A DNA stretch of 64,000 nt from Aminomonas paucivorans DSM 12260 (GCF_000165795.1 NZ_CM001022.1:1459812-1523811); one strand, 5' to 3'; numbered from the stretch's first letter, positions 21,489 to 29,708 are shown. A program made the numbers and translations. The notes: generated by a model not told the origin, from the letters alone.

Positions 21489-21564
21489 GCGCCCGTAGCT
21501 CAGTGGACAGAGCGGCAGACTTCGGATCTGTTGGTCGCGGGTTCAAATCCTGCCGGGCGCGCCA
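21489..21564 (+). tRNA. tRNA-Arg (anticodon TCG)
   Basis: 76 nt with CCA. The acceptor is GCGCCCG/CGGGCGC with discriminator G. The anticodon stem GCAGA/TCTGT holds loop CTTCGGA, giving anticodon TCG, which reads CGA/CGG. Confidence 0.95.
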
Positions 21565-21584
21565 GCTTTTTGTTGTTTCCGTGT

Positions 21585-21660
21585 GGACCGTTAGCTCAAC
21601 TGGCAGAGCACCTGACTCTTAATCAGGGGGTTACAGGTTCGATTCCTGTACGGTCCACCA
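21585..21660 (+). tRNA. tRNA-Lys (anticodon CTT)
   Basis: 76 nt with CCA. The acceptor is GGACCGT/ACGGTCC with discriminator A. The anticodon stem CCTGA/TCAGG holds loop CTCTTAA, giving anticodon CTT, which reads AAG. Confidence 0.96.
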
Positions 21661-21691
21661 TTTCCTTTTTCTTTCCTTCCTGTACTTCCAT

Positions 21692-21776
21692 GCGAGAGTG
21701 GTGGAACTGGTAGACACGCGGGACTTAGGATCCCGTGCCCCGTGGCGTGGGGGTTCGATTCCCCCCTCTCGCACCA
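21692..21776 (+). tRNA. tRNA-Leu (anticodon TAG)
   Basis: 85 nt with CCA and a long class II variable arm. The acceptor is GCGAGAG/CTCTCGC with discriminator A. The anticodon stem CGGGA/TCCCG holds loop CTTAGGA, giving anticodon TAG, which reads CUA. Last gene of the cluster; a T-rich stretch follows. Confidence 0.96.
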
Positions 21777-21856
21777 TGGGATCGTTTTGTTTTGCCCCTC
21801 CTTCCCTTGCCCCCTTGCGGTATGATGGTTTCACAACCAAACAAGGAGGCAACCTC

Positions 21857-22669
21857 ATGCGACCGCCTTTGAAGGGCTACTGCTATCCTCTCACCCCCTC
21901 CGGAACCTCCTCCCTCGTGGGTCCCCCTCCTTGGCATTATGCCACGGAGTACCTGAACCTGCTCTTTCGTGCCGACCCGGACAAGGTGGCTCCCTTCCTG
22001 CCCGAACCCCTGGAACCGGGCCCCGATCCCGGCCTCGGATACGTGGCCTTCAGCCAGTGGTGGTCCCTCTGGCAGGACCGGCCAGACCTCGCGGCAACCC
22101 ATCCCGAACGGACCCAATACCGGGAAGCCGCCGTCTGGGTCGGCTGCTCCTATCGGGGAAGGCCGGGGCAGATCTGCCTGTTCATCTGGGTGGACAACGA
22201 TTTCAGCCTGGCCCGGGGTTGGTTCATGGGCTTCCCCAAACGACTGGGAGCCATCGAGTTCAGCGAGTACCATCCCCTGAACTCCCTGATGCCCCCCCTC
22301 GAATCGGGAACGGTCCTTCGAGGGGCCGCCCTTGCCCACGGGGAGCGGCTTATGGAGGGGACCCTGACGCTCCGGGATCGGATCAGCCCCCAGGAACTTC
22401 CCTTCCCCCTGGCCCGTCCGCTCTTCCACATCCGCCATTTTCCCAGCATCGAAGCGGGGGCCCCTCCCTCGGTGCTGGAGCTGGTGGAACTGGGAGCGGA
22501 GAACGTCCGTTTCGGCGAGGAGGTCTGGAGAGGGGAGGGAACCCTCCGGCTCTTCCCGTCGGACCTGGAGGAGCATACCGCCCTGGGGAAACTGGAGGTC
22601 CTGGAAGGATACCACTACCACAGCGGCTACACCTTTCCCGGCGGGAAGGTGCTGCACCGTTGGAGCTGA
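21857..22669 (+). CDS. Acetoacetate decarboxylase family protein
   Basis: A 270-residue cytosolic protein of the ADC superfamily. The candidate Schiff-base lysine is Lys128 in GWFMGFPKRLGAIEF, matching the Gly-Phe-Pro-Lys context of acetoacetate decarboxylase. An upstream Tyr-Arg-Glu-Ala segment (near residue 90) matches the conserved glutamate region. The superfamily includes acetoacetate decarboxylases and enzymes with other aldolase/dehydratase activities, so the substrate is not certain. AAGGAGG precedes the ATG, and a TATGAT (21821-21826) may be its -10. The gene stands between the tRNA cluster and acpS, with no acetone or butyrate pathway genes nearby. Confidence 0.85.
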   Translation: MRPPLKGYCYPLTPSGTSSLVGPPPWHYATEYLNLLFRADPDKVAPFLPEPLEPGPDPGLGYVAFSQWWSLWQDRPDLAATHPERTQYREAAVWVGCSYRGRPGQICLFIWVDNDFSLARGWFMGFPKRLGAIEFSEYHPLNSLMPPLESGTVLRGAALAHGERLMEGTLTLRDRISPQELPFPLARPLFHIRHFPSIEAGAPPSVLELVELGAENVRFGEEVWRGEGTLRLFPSDLEEHTALGKLEVLEGYHYHSGYTFPGGKVLHRWS

Positions 22670-22676
22670 CGGCTCC

Positions 22677-23063
22677 ATGATCCTGGGAATCGGCCTGGAT
22701 CTCTGCTCCATTGCCCGGATGAAACGGGCAATCCAGAATCCGGGCTTTCAGGTGCGCGTCTTCTCGGAAGAGGAAATCCAGTACGCCCGGAAACACCCTC
22801 GACCGGAGGTTCCCTTTGCGGCGGCCTTCGCGGCGAAGGAGGCCTTCGCCAAGGCGGGGGGGTGGGGGCTTGCTTCCGTGGGGCTCCAGGGGGTATCGGT
22901 CACCCGCACCCCCCGTGGGCCTCGACTTGTCTTGGACCCCCCGAACCTCGAACGCCTCCGGGAACGAGGAGCGAGCATCGGCCTCGTCTCCCTGACCCAC
23001 GAGGGGGAATACGCGGCGGCGGTGGTCCTTCTGGAGGGAAACAACCATGCTCAGGACCTATGA
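22677..23063 (+). CDS. acpS: Holo-[acyl-carrier-protein] synthase
   Basis: A 128-residue AcpS that transfers 4'-phosphopantetheine from CoA to acyl carrier protein. Motifs are GIGLDLCSIARM (metal-binding Asp8) and FAAAFAAKEAFAKA (Lys54-Glu55), as in the family; ALVVLLEG-like C-terminal strands are present as AAAVVLLEG. The start is 7 nt after the ADC-like gene. The 3' end overlaps nnr by 17 nt. The acpS-nnr-tsaE order is common in bacteria. Confidence 0.93.
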   Translation: MILGIGLDLCSIARMKRAIQNPGFQVRVFSEEEIQYARKHPRPEVPFAAAFAAKEAFAKAGGWGLASVGLQGVSVTRTPRGPRLVLDPPNLERLRERGASIGLVSLTHEGEYAAAVVLLEGNNHAQDL

Positions 23064-24591
23064 CCCTTCTCTTGTCCGGGAAGCGGACCGCATCGCCCTG
23101 GAAGAGTACCGTTTCCCCGGAGCCCTGCTCATGGAAAATGCAGGCGCCGGGGCGGCTCGTCATCTTCTGGAACGCTATCCCGGTGCCCGCTCCGTCGCCG
23201 TCCTCTGCGGAAGGGGCAACAACGGGGGCGATGGCTTCGTGGTGGCTCGACACCTGGGAGCTGCGGGACGGGAGGTGAAGGTCTACCTGTCCTGCCCCCC
23301 CGAACACCTCACGGGAGACGCAAAGGATGCCTTCGCACGATACTGCCGTTTCTTTCCGGAACCCATCCCGTCCGTGACCCTCTCGGACGAGGAACTGCGC
23401 GTCACCTTGAAGGCCCAGGACCTGTTGGTGGACGCCCTCCTGGGCACGGGCGGCGGGGGAGAGCTGCGGGGGGAAATCCTTCGCCTCGTCCGGGCAGCGA
23501 AGGGACTGCATCCCCTGGTCTCCCTGGACGTTCCCACGGGGGTGGATGGGACTTCGGGGGCCACCGGGCAGGATGCCTGTACCGCCGAGGAGACGTTGAC
23601 CTTCCTGATCCCCAAGCCGGGGCTCTACCTCCCCCCCGGCTATCAACACTGCGGAGAGATCCGCATCCAAGACCTGGGCGTCCCCGCCGATCGCCTCCTG
23701 CCTCCCCAGTGCTCCTGCTCCGTCTTCGGGCGGGAGGATCTGCTAGGGTGGCTTCCTCCCGTCCCCCCGGACCTTCACAAGGGAGCACGGGGACTCGTGA
23801 CGATTCTGGGCGGTTCCGCACGCTACGGCGGCGCCCCCTTCCTTGCCTGCTTGGGAGCCCTGCGCGCGGGAGCCGGGTGGGTTGCCGTCGCGGCGCCGGA
23901 GGAAGGCTGCCACACCTACGGCTCCCTCGTCCCGGAAGCCCTCCTGGTGGGCGGCACAACCGACGCGAAGGGCTCCCTCACCCCGGAGATCCTGACCGGT
24001 CCCCTGGAGGAATACCTCTCCCGGAGCGGTTCCCTCGTGATCGGCCCCGGCCTGGGAAGGGACGAAGGAGCTTTGCCCCTCCTCTCAACGCTGCTGTCGA
24101 AATGGGAGGGACCGACGATTCTGGACGCCGACGCCCTTCGCCTCCTTCCCCTTCTGCCCGACCCCCTCCCCCCCTGCCCGAACCGTTGGATCACCCCCCA
24201 CGAAGGGGAAGCGGCGTTCCTCCTGGAAGAAACGCCCCACTGGGTGAGGGAACACAGGAGGGAGGCGGCGGAACGCCTTTTCCTCCGGTACGGCCCGGTG
24301 GTCCTGAAGGGAGAGCGAACCCTGGTGCGATCCCAAGAAGGTCTGTTCCTCCTGCAGGGGGGGAGTCCGGGCCTCTCCGTCTCCGGCTCGGGAGACGTGC
24401 TTTCCGGTATCCTGGGTGCCCTCCTGGCCCGCCCCATCCCCGCGCACCAGGCAGTGCTCCTGGGGGTCCTCCTTCACGGGATCGCCGGGGAAACCCTTTC
24501 CCACACCCGAGGAGCAGAAGGCATTCTGGCCCGGGAGATCGCGGAGGCCATCCCCCTCCTGATGCGCAGACAAGAGGAAGACCATGCGTAG
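23047..24591 (+). CDS. nnr: Bifunctional NAD(P)H-hydrate epimerase/dehydratase
   Basis: A 514-residue nicotinamide nucleotide repair enzyme. The N-terminal YjeF/NnrE epimerase domain (residues 1-215) has LMENAGAGAARHLLERYPG and GRGNNGGDGFVVARHLG. The C-terminal ribokinase-like NnrD dehydratase domain (about 225-510) has HKGARGLVTILGGSARYGGA, GPGLGRDEGALP and SVSGSGDVLSGILGALLA. Together they epimerise and dehydrate damaged NAD(P)H hydrates using ADP (or ATP). Length is normal for the fused form. The following small gene starts within its last codons. Confidence 0.95.
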   Translation: MLRTYDPSLVREADRIALEEYRFPGALLMENAGAGAARHLLERYPGARSVAVLCGRGNNGGDGFVVARHLGAAGREVKVYLSCPPEHLTGDAKDAFARYCRFFPEPIPSVTLSDEELRVTLKAQDLLVDALLGTGGGGELRGEILRLVRAAKGLHPLVSLDVPTGVDGTSGATGQDACTAEETLTFLIPKPGLYLPPGYQHCGEIRIQDLGVPADRLLPPQCSCSVFGREDLLGWLPPVPPDLHKGARGLVTILGGSARYGGAPFLACLGALRAGAGWVAVAAPEEGCHTYGSLVPEALLVGGTTDAKGSLTPEILTGPLEEYLSRSGSLVIGPGLGRDEGALPLLSTLLSKWEGPTILDADALRLLPLLPDPLPPCPNRWITPHEGEAAFLLEETPHWVREHRREAAERLFLRYGPVVLKGERTLVRSQEGLFLLQGGSPGLSVSGSGDVLSGILGALLARPIPAHQAVLLGVLLHGIAGETLSHTRGAEGILAREIAEAIPLLMRRQEEDHA

Positions 24592-24817
24592 ACGTCCCCG
24601 CATCGACTGGGAGGAGGAGGCAAAGAAATCCCGCCAAAGCAGGATCCGAGGGCTTCGGTTCACCCTCCTTGGGTTTCTTGCCGCCCTCGTGGCCCTCGTG
24701 GGCGCCAAGGCGCGAAACCCCCAGCTTCCCCTTCGCTCCCCCCTGATGGTCCTGGGGGCTCTGGTCGTGGGCACCCTGCTGATGATCGCCCTTCTGGCGA
24801 GGCAGGATCGTTCATGA
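24584..24817 (+). CDS. Small two-helix membrane protein, hypothetical
   Basis: A 77-residue protein with a basic N-terminus (MRRRPRIDWEEEAKKSRQSR) and two predicted membrane helices: FTLLGFLAALVALVGA, and LMVLGALVVGTLLMIALLA near the C-terminus. It overlaps nnr by 8 nt and its stop overlaps tsaE (ATGA), which supports its being translated. I recognise no family; the function is unknown. Confidence 0.7.
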   Translation: MRRRPRIDWEEEAKKSRQSRIRGLRFTLLGFLAALVALVGAKARNPQLPLRSPLMVLGALVVGTLLMIALLARQDRS

Positions 24818-25335
24818 TCCCACATCCCACCTGTCTTTCCCTTGATTCAGCGGAGGAAACCACACGGCTTGGAGAGGCTTTGGCCGCAGCGCTGTTCCCG
24901 GGCCTCCTCGTCTGCCTGCGGGGAAACCTCGGGGCAGGAAAGAGCACCTTGGCGCAGGGCATCGGCAGGGGACTTGGCCTCCGCCGGATGGCCAGCCCCA
25001 GTTTTGTCCTTCTGCGGGAGTATCCCACGTCTCCGCCTCTCGTACACGGAGATCTCTACCGTCTGCAGGAAGAGGAAATCCCGTCGCTTCATCTGGATGA
25101 ATATTTAAGCCAGGGGTACGTGGTCCTTCTGGAATGGGCAGAACGCTTTCAGGCAACGGTTTTTCCCGATCGCTGGGATCTGTGCCTGGAAACGCCTTTC
25201 CTGGACGATCCCGACCAGCCTTTTGACCGGAGGATCCTTCGGGCATGGGGACACTCTGCCGCCAGCCTTTCCTCCCTGGAAAGGGGGATCCATCGCTTCA
25301 CAAGTCAGGAACAGGAAAGGAAAGGACAACGATGA
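24814..25335 (+). CDS. tsaE: tRNA threonylcarbamoyladenosine biosynthesis ATPase TsaE
   Basis: A 173-residue P-loop ATPase with GNLGAGKSTLAQGIGRGLG (Walker A), the SPSFVLLREY segment and the HGDLYRL and LEWAER motifs typical of TsaE. It works with TsaB and TsaD to make t6A at position 37 of ANN-reading tRNAs. The C-terminal ~40 residues are poorly conserved. The start overlaps the upstream gene by 4 nt, and the stop overlaps tsaB. Confidence 0.93.
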   Translation: MIPHPTCLSLDSAEETTRLGEALAAALFPGLLVCLRGNLGAGKSTLAQGIGRGLGLRRMASPSFVLLREYPTSPPLVHGDLYRLQEEEIPSLHLDEYLSQGYVVLLEWAERFQATVFPDRWDLCLETPFLDDPDQPFDRRILRAWGHSAASLSSLERGIHRFTSQEQERKGQR

Positions 25336-26000
25336 ATCTAACCCTGGGTATGGACACCTCCTGCGGCAACACCGTCTTGGGACTGGCGGAGGGGGGACGC
25401 CCCATCTTCGAAGGACAGTACGACCTGGGGAGAACCCAGGCTGCCCAGCTGCCTCGTTTGGTCCGCCAGATCCTCCAGACCTTCCAGCGCCCTCTGGAGA
25501 GCCTGGAGACTCTGGCGGTTACCGTGGGCCCCGGAGCCTACACGGGACTTCGCATCGGGGTCGCGTATGGGACGGCCCTGGCGGATGCCCTGGGCATTCG
25601 CGTCGTCCCTCTGTGCACCCTGGAAGTGCTGGCCGAGGAAATCCCCTTTCCCGACACCACCGTCGCCTCCTTCCTGAAGGCGCGGAAGGGACATCTCTAC
25701 GGGGCCCTTTACCGCAGAGAGGACAAGTGCCTTTCCATTCTGACCCCACCGCGGTTCGTTTCTGAACAAGAGTTCCTGGAAACCCTGAAAGATCTTCCTC
25801 CCGGGTTTCTCGTAGGCCCCCACCTGGAGGACGAAATTTTTGCACGCAATTTTTCTTGGAGGCATCTTCGACGAACCTGCCCACGAGGGTCTCTCCTCGC
25901 CCTTCGGGGAGAGGAGGCGGCACCAAGGGCTCTGAACCCTTCCGAAGTCCGGATCGACTATCTGAGGGAACCGGATTTCGGGCCAAAGGGTTGTTTTTAA
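25332..26000 (+). CDS. tsaB: tRNA threonylcarbamoyladenosine biosynthesis protein TsaB
   Basis: A 222-residue ASKHA-fold protein. The N-terminus LGMDTSCGNTVLGLAEGG and the motif VTVGPGAYTGLRIGVAYG identify TsaB, the partner of TsaD. The ATG overlaps the tsaE stop. TsaD is not in the window. A short GC-poor gap follows. Confidence 0.92.
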   Translation: MNLTLGMDTSCGNTVLGLAEGGRPIFEGQYDLGRTQAAQLPRLVRQILQTFQRPLESLETLAVTVGPGAYTGLRIGVAYGTALADALGIRVVPLCTLEVLAEEIPFPDTTVASFLKARKGHLYGALYRREDKCLSILTPPRFVSEQEFLETLKDLPPGFLVGPHLEDEIFARNFSWRHLRRTCPRGSLLALRGEEAAPRALNPSEVRIDYLREPDFGPKGCF

Positions 26001-26155
26001 CGGGCGGGGAGAGTATTATATGTTTTATACAGCATTCTTATCGTTAGTTTCGTATCGATCTGTTCTGGGTACTTTTGTTTAGGAGGTGGGGCGACGCAGG
26101 GTTGCGGCTTCGGGGGTACCTATCTGTTCTCATCTGCAAGGAGGGATACAAAGGA
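26001..26155 (+). promoter_or_regulatory. AT-richer leader upstream of the dehydrogenase cluster
   Basis: 155 nt, noticeably richer in A+T than its surroundings. It holds TATTAT, TATATG and TTATAC stretches (26014-26031) that could supply -10 elements, a 9-nt direct repeat ATCTGTTCT (26058 and 26122) with nearby GGGTAC copies, and an AGGAGGTG site at 26080. The repeats could be regulator sites. No consensus -35/-10 pair is clear, and no complete riboswitch fold was recognised. Confidence 0.4.
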
Positions 26156-26476
26156 ATGCACCTGATCGACGAACATCCGATCTTGGAGTACCGCCACGGG
26201 CAGCGGGTGAAGTTTTCGTTTGACGGCCGGGAGATGGAGGGGTACGAAGGGGAGCCCATCGCCATGGCCCTTCACGCCAACGGAGTGCGGATCTACCGGG
26301 AGACGCCGGAGATGAAGCGTCCTCGTGGGTTCTTCTGCGCCATCGGGAAGTGCAGCAGCTGTTTCATGGTGGTGGACGGGGTTCCGAACGTGCGGACCTG
26401 CGTGACCCCCCTGACGGCGGGGATGAACGTCCAGACCCAGCGGGGCAAGGGCACCGTGGCCCTGGAAGAAGCCTAG
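26156..26476 (+). CDS. (2Fe-2S)-binding subunit, HcnA-like
   Basis: A 106-residue ferredoxin-like subunit with the Fer2_4 cysteine pattern Cys61-x4-Cys66-x2-Cys69-x12-Cys82 (FFCAIGKCSSCFM then VRTCVTPL). Small proteins of this type are the A subunit of hydrogen cyanide synthase and of related sarcosine, proline and opine dehydrogenases, passing electrons from the flavin subunits. The ATG at 26156 follows AAGGAGGG. It is the first gene of a five-gene run. Confidence 0.88.
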   Translation: MHLIDEHPILEYRHGQRVKFSFDGREMEGYEGEPIAMALHANGVRIYRETPEMKRPRGFFCAIGKCSSCFMVVDGVPNVRTCVTPLTAGMNVQTQRGKGTVALEEA

Positions 26477-26490
26477 GGGGGCAGGGGAGA

Positions 26491-27586
26491 ATGAAGACCA
26501 CCGACATCCTGGTCATCGGCGGCGGGGCCGCAGGGCTTTCCGCCGCAGCGGAGGCGGCCTCCGCGGGCGCGAAGGTCACCATCCTGGAAAGCGACCTCCA
26601 GCTGGGAGGCCAGCTTATCAAGCAGACCCACAAGTTCTTCGGGAGCAAGGACGAGTACGCCGGCACCCGGGGCTACAAGATCGCGGACATCCTCCTGGAG
26701 GAGATCCGGTCGGCGGGGGATCGGGTGGAAGTGCACACCAACACCACCGTCACGGGGTACTACCGGGAAGACGGCACCATCACCGCCATGCGGGGAGAAG
26801 AGGAGTACTTCCGGGTCCAGGCCAAGAAGGTCGTGGTGGCCACGGGGGCCCAGGAACGCCTCATCCCCTTCCCCAACAACGACCTTCCCGGGGTATACGG
26901 CGCGGGAGCCGTGCAGACCCTCATGAACGTCTACGGCGTCCTGCCGGGCAAGCGGGTCCTCATGGTGGGGGCGGGGAACATCGGCCTCATCGTCAGCTAC
27001 CAGCTCATGCAGGCGGGAGTGGACGTGGTGGCGGTGGTGGAAGCCATGCCCAAGATCGGCGGCTACTGGGTGCACGCCGCCAAGATCCGCCGCCTGGGGG
27101 TTCCCCATCTACCTCCAGCACAGCATCAAGGAAGCCTACGGTAAGGACGTCATCGAAGGGGCCACCATCCAGGAAGTGGACAACACCTGCAGCGGCATCG
27201 GGAACGAAAAGCGCATCGACTGCGACATCATCTGCATGGCCGTGGGCCTGTCGCCCACCACGGAACTCTGCTGGCAGGCGGGATGCGCCATGCAGTACGT
27301 CCCCCAGCTTTGCGGATACGTCCCCAAGCGGGACCGGACCATGCGGACCAGCCACCCGGACCTGTGGATCGCCGGAGACGCCTCGGGGATCGAAGAAGCC
27401 AGTGCGGCCATGGTGGAAGGTCGCATCGCGGGCCTGAACGCCGCCGCGAGCCTGGGCCTTCCCGTGAAGGCGGAGGGCATGAAGGAATACTGGCAGCGCC
27501 TGGACCACCTCCGGGCGGGAGAAGTGGGAGAGAAGATCCGCTCCGGCATCGGCCAGGTACTCGTGGACACCTGGGAGGGCAAATGA
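26491..27586 (+). pseudogene. NAD(P)/FAD-dependent oxidoreductase subunit, frameshifted (HcnB/PDH-alpha-like)
   Basis: The intact product would be about 364 residues. The 5' part (26491-27106) has the FAD-binding ILVIGGGAAGLSAAAEA, the ATGAQERLIPFP segment and a second Rossmann motif VLMVGAGNIGLIVSYQL. At 27096-27106 the string GGGGGTTCCCC contains one base too many. The first frame ends at 27144 in unrelated sequence, while homologous sequence resumes in frame from 27107 (IYLQHSIKEAYG, then CMAVGLSPTTELCWQAG and LWIAGDASGIEEA). The shift may be a real mutation, a homopolymer sequencing error or recoding. The C-terminal BFD domain found in some homologues is a separate gene here (28099-28425). 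The family role is transfer of electrons between NAD(P)H, FAD and Fe-S centres. Confidence 0.88.
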
Positions 27587-27587
27587 C

Positions 27588-28097
27588 ATGACGGACAACG
27601 AAAAACTCTTCAACAGCGGCGTCCTCACCGACACCCGCCCCGGGGCGGTGCTGCCCCCGCAGGACCTCTGGGAGACCAAGAAGAACGGCCTGGTGGTCAT
27701 CGAATGCCCCCAGCGGATCCCCTGCAACCCCTGTCACACCAGCTGCCCCACAGGGGCGGTGGTCCCCTTCGAGGACATCAACGACGTGCCTCGGATCGAC
27801 TACGCCAAGTGCACCGGCTGCGGCATGTGCGTGGCCAAGTGCCCGGGGCTGGCGTGCTTCGTGGTGGACCTCACCTGGGGAGGCCCGGACCAGGCCCTCA
27901 TGAAGCTCCCCCACGAAATGCTTCCCCGCCCGGAGAAGGGGCAGAAGGTGCACTGCCTGGACCGGACCGGCGCCACGGTGTGCGAAAGCACCGTGGAGGC
28001 GGTGACGGAACCGTGGAAGGACCGGACCCTGGTGGTGCACGTGGGCGTTCCGAAAGACCAGATCGGCCAAGTCCGCGCCGTAAGGGTGGTGAAGTAG
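27588..28097 (+). CDS. 4Fe-4S ferredoxin-type subunit of the dehydrogenase cluster
   Basis: A 169-residue protein with eight cysteines suited to two [4Fe-4S] clusters: Cys40, Cys46, Cys49 and Cys53 (IPCNPCHTSCPTGA), then Cys75, Cys78, Cys81 and Cys85 (CTGCGMCVAKCPG). The C-terminal ~75 residues (VHCLDRTGATVCESTVEAV) form an extra domain with a conserved look but no family I can name. It lies 1 nt after the FAD subunit and 1 nt before the BFD subunit, so it is part of the same complex or its electron path. HcnABC systems lack this subunit; four-subunit archaeal amino-acid dehydrogenases have comparable Fe-S partners. Confidence 0.85.
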   Translation: MTDNEKLFNSGVLTDTRPGAVLPPQDLWETKKNGLVVIECPQRIPCNPCHTSCPTGAVVPFEDINDVPRIDYAKCTGCGMCVAKCPGLACFVVDLTWGGPDQALMKLPHEMLPRPEKGQKVHCLDRTGATVCESTVEAVTEPWKDRTLVVHVGVPKDQIGQVRAVRVVK

Positions 28098-28098
28098 C

Positions 28099-28425
28099 AT
28101 GAGCCAGGTCATCCAGAAGGGCCCGGTGTGCGACAACGAAGAGGTCAAGCAGAAGCAGCGGGACATCGTCATCTGCCGCTGCGAGGAGATCACCCTGGGG
28201 GAGATCCAGGACTGGATCGCCAAGGGTTACGACACCTTCGACGAACTGAAGCGGGTGCTCCGGGTGGGCATGGGCCCGTGCCAGGGCCGAGGCTGCCAGG
28301 ACATCATCCTCCGGGAGGTGGCCCGCATGACCGGACGTCCCGTGGCTCAGGTCCCCTCCGGCACCGTCCGGCCACCCGTCAAACCCATCAAGCTCGGCAT
28401 CCTCGCCGCGGGAGGGAAAGACTGA
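28099..28425 (+). CDS. BFD-like (2Fe-2S) subunit
   Basis: A 108-residue protein with the bacterioferritin-associated-ferredoxin pattern: Cys26 and Cys28 in VICRCEEITLGEI, and Cys61 and Cys66 in MGPCQGRGCQD. In related enzymes this domain is fused to the C-terminus of the NAD/FAD subunit; here it is free-standing. The C-terminal tail is Pro-rich. The stop overlaps the next start (TGATG). Confidence 0.88.
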   Translation: MSQVIQKGPVCDNEEVKQKQRDIVICRCEEITLGEIQDWIAKGYDTFDELKRVLRVGMGPCQGRGCQDIILREVARMTGRPVAQVPSGTVRPPVKPIKLGILAAGGKD

Positions 28426-29573
28426 TGGAGTGGAAGAACACGGCGGACGTGGTGGTCATCGGCGGCGGCGTGCAGGGCGTCGCCACAGCTTACAATCTCG
28501 CCAAGCTCGGGGTGAAGAACGTCGTCCTCCTGGAGAAGAACACCGTGTGCTCCGGCTCCACGGGGCGCTGCGGCGCAGGCATCCGGGCCCAGTGGGGCAC
28601 GGAGATGAACTGCCGTCTCGGACTGGCCTGCCTGGACATCTTTGAGCAGCTGGACGACGAACTGGGCATGAGCGTGGGTCTCAACCAGTGCGGCTACCTC
28701 ATGGTGGCCTACCGGGACAGCGAGTTCGAGACCCTCAAGAAGAGCATGGTGCTCCAGAACAGCCTGGGCATCAAGACCAAGGTGGTCTCCAAGGAGGAGG
28801 CGCTCGCCATCTGTCCCGGCCTTTCCGCCGACGACGCGGTGGGCTTCACCTACCACGATCGGGACGGGCACGCGGACCCCTTCCTCACCACCTTCGCCTA
28901 CCAGGAGGCTGCCAAGCGCCTGGGGGTCACCATCCACAAGTTCACGGAAGTTACGGGTATCCAGGTGGAGAACGGCCAGGTGGTGGGCGTCAAGACCAAC
29001 CGGGGCGACATCTCCACCCGGGCGGTGATGAACTGCGCCGGGGCCTACGCTCAGTTCATCTCCGAGATGGCGGGGGTGAAGATCCCCAACTTCTCGGAGC
29101 GCCACGAAATCATCATCACCGAGCCCGTGGAGTTCGGGGTCTGCCCTCCCATGCTCATGAGCTTTTCGGGAAACTACTACATCCAGCAGAGGCCCCACGG
29201 TTCTATCATCGGCGGCTGCAGCCCCGAGGGGCATCCGGAGGATTTTGAGAACAAAAGCAGCGCCGATTTCCTCCAGCACATGTCCAAAACCTTCGTGAAA
29301 CTGCTTCCCCGCACCAAGGGCATCCGGGTGGTGCGTCAGTGGGCGGGACTCTACGACATGACCCCGGACCGTCAGCCCGAAATGGGGGAAACCGACGTGA
29401 AGGGGTTCTACCTCTCCACGGGCTACTCCGGGCACGGGTTCATGTTCGGCCCCATCAGTGGCAAGCTGATGGCGGAACTCTACACCAAGGGGACCACCTC
29501 CATCGACATCTCCATGCTGGACTACCATCGCTTCGAGCGAGGCGAGCTGATCAACGAACCTGCGGTGGTCTGA
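28425..29573 (+). CDS. FAD-dependent amino-acid dehydrogenase, DAO family (HcnC/SoxB-like)
   Basis: A 382-residue catalytic subunit of the D-amino-acid oxidase fold. The N-terminus has VVVIGGGVQGVATAYNLAKLG (FAD dinucleotide binding) and CSGSTGRCGAGIRAQWG, as in glycine/sarcosine/proline dehydrogenases. Later motifs are NCAGAYAQFI and the C-terminal GFYLSTGYSGHGFMFGPISG. Enzymes of this type oxidise a secondary or small amino acid (proline, sarcosine, glycine, opines) and pass electrons to the Fe-S partners encoded upstream. The substrate cannot be assigned from sequence. A perfect terminator follows. Confidence 0.9.
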   Translation: MEWKNTADVVVIGGGVQGVATAYNLAKLGVKNVVLLEKNTVCSGSTGRCGAGIRAQWGTEMNCRLGLACLDIFEQLDDELGMSVGLNQCGYLMVAYRDSEFETLKKSMVLQNSLGIKTKVVSKEEALAICPGLSADDAVGFTYHDRDGHADPFLTTFAYQEAAKRLGVTIHKFTEVTGIQVENGQVVGVKTNRGDISTRAVMNCAGAYAQFISEMAGVKIPNFSERHEIIITEPVEFGVCPPMLMSFSGNYYIQQRPHGSIIGGCSPEGHPEDFENKSSADFLQHMSKTFVKLLPRTKGIRVVRQWAGLYDMTPDRQPEMGETDVKGFYLSTGYSGHGFMFGPISGKLMAELYTKGTTSIDISMLDYHRFERGELINEPAVV

Positions 29574-29604
29574 TCCGCTTCGGGAACCCAATCGGGTGAA
29601 ACGT

Positions 29605-29639
29605 GCAGAGGTGGGAGGCATAGCCTCCCACCTCTGCTT
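29605..29639 (+). terminator. Terminator after the dehydrogenase cluster
   Basis: A perfect 15-bp inverted repeat (GCAGAGGTGGGAGGC with its complement) around an ATA loop, followed by TT and a weakly T-rich stretch. Strong stem, short T tract. Confidence 0.75.
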
Positions 29640-29708
29640 GTGCGGCTCTTGTGATACGGTTTATTCATAATGTTCAATTCGATTCAACATATAGAATACG
29701 ATTGTGAC

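Noticed and set aside
29670-29690. ATGTT/AACAT inverted repeat before kor as an operator
   Set aside because: Only five paired bases per arm; too weak to call beyond a mention.
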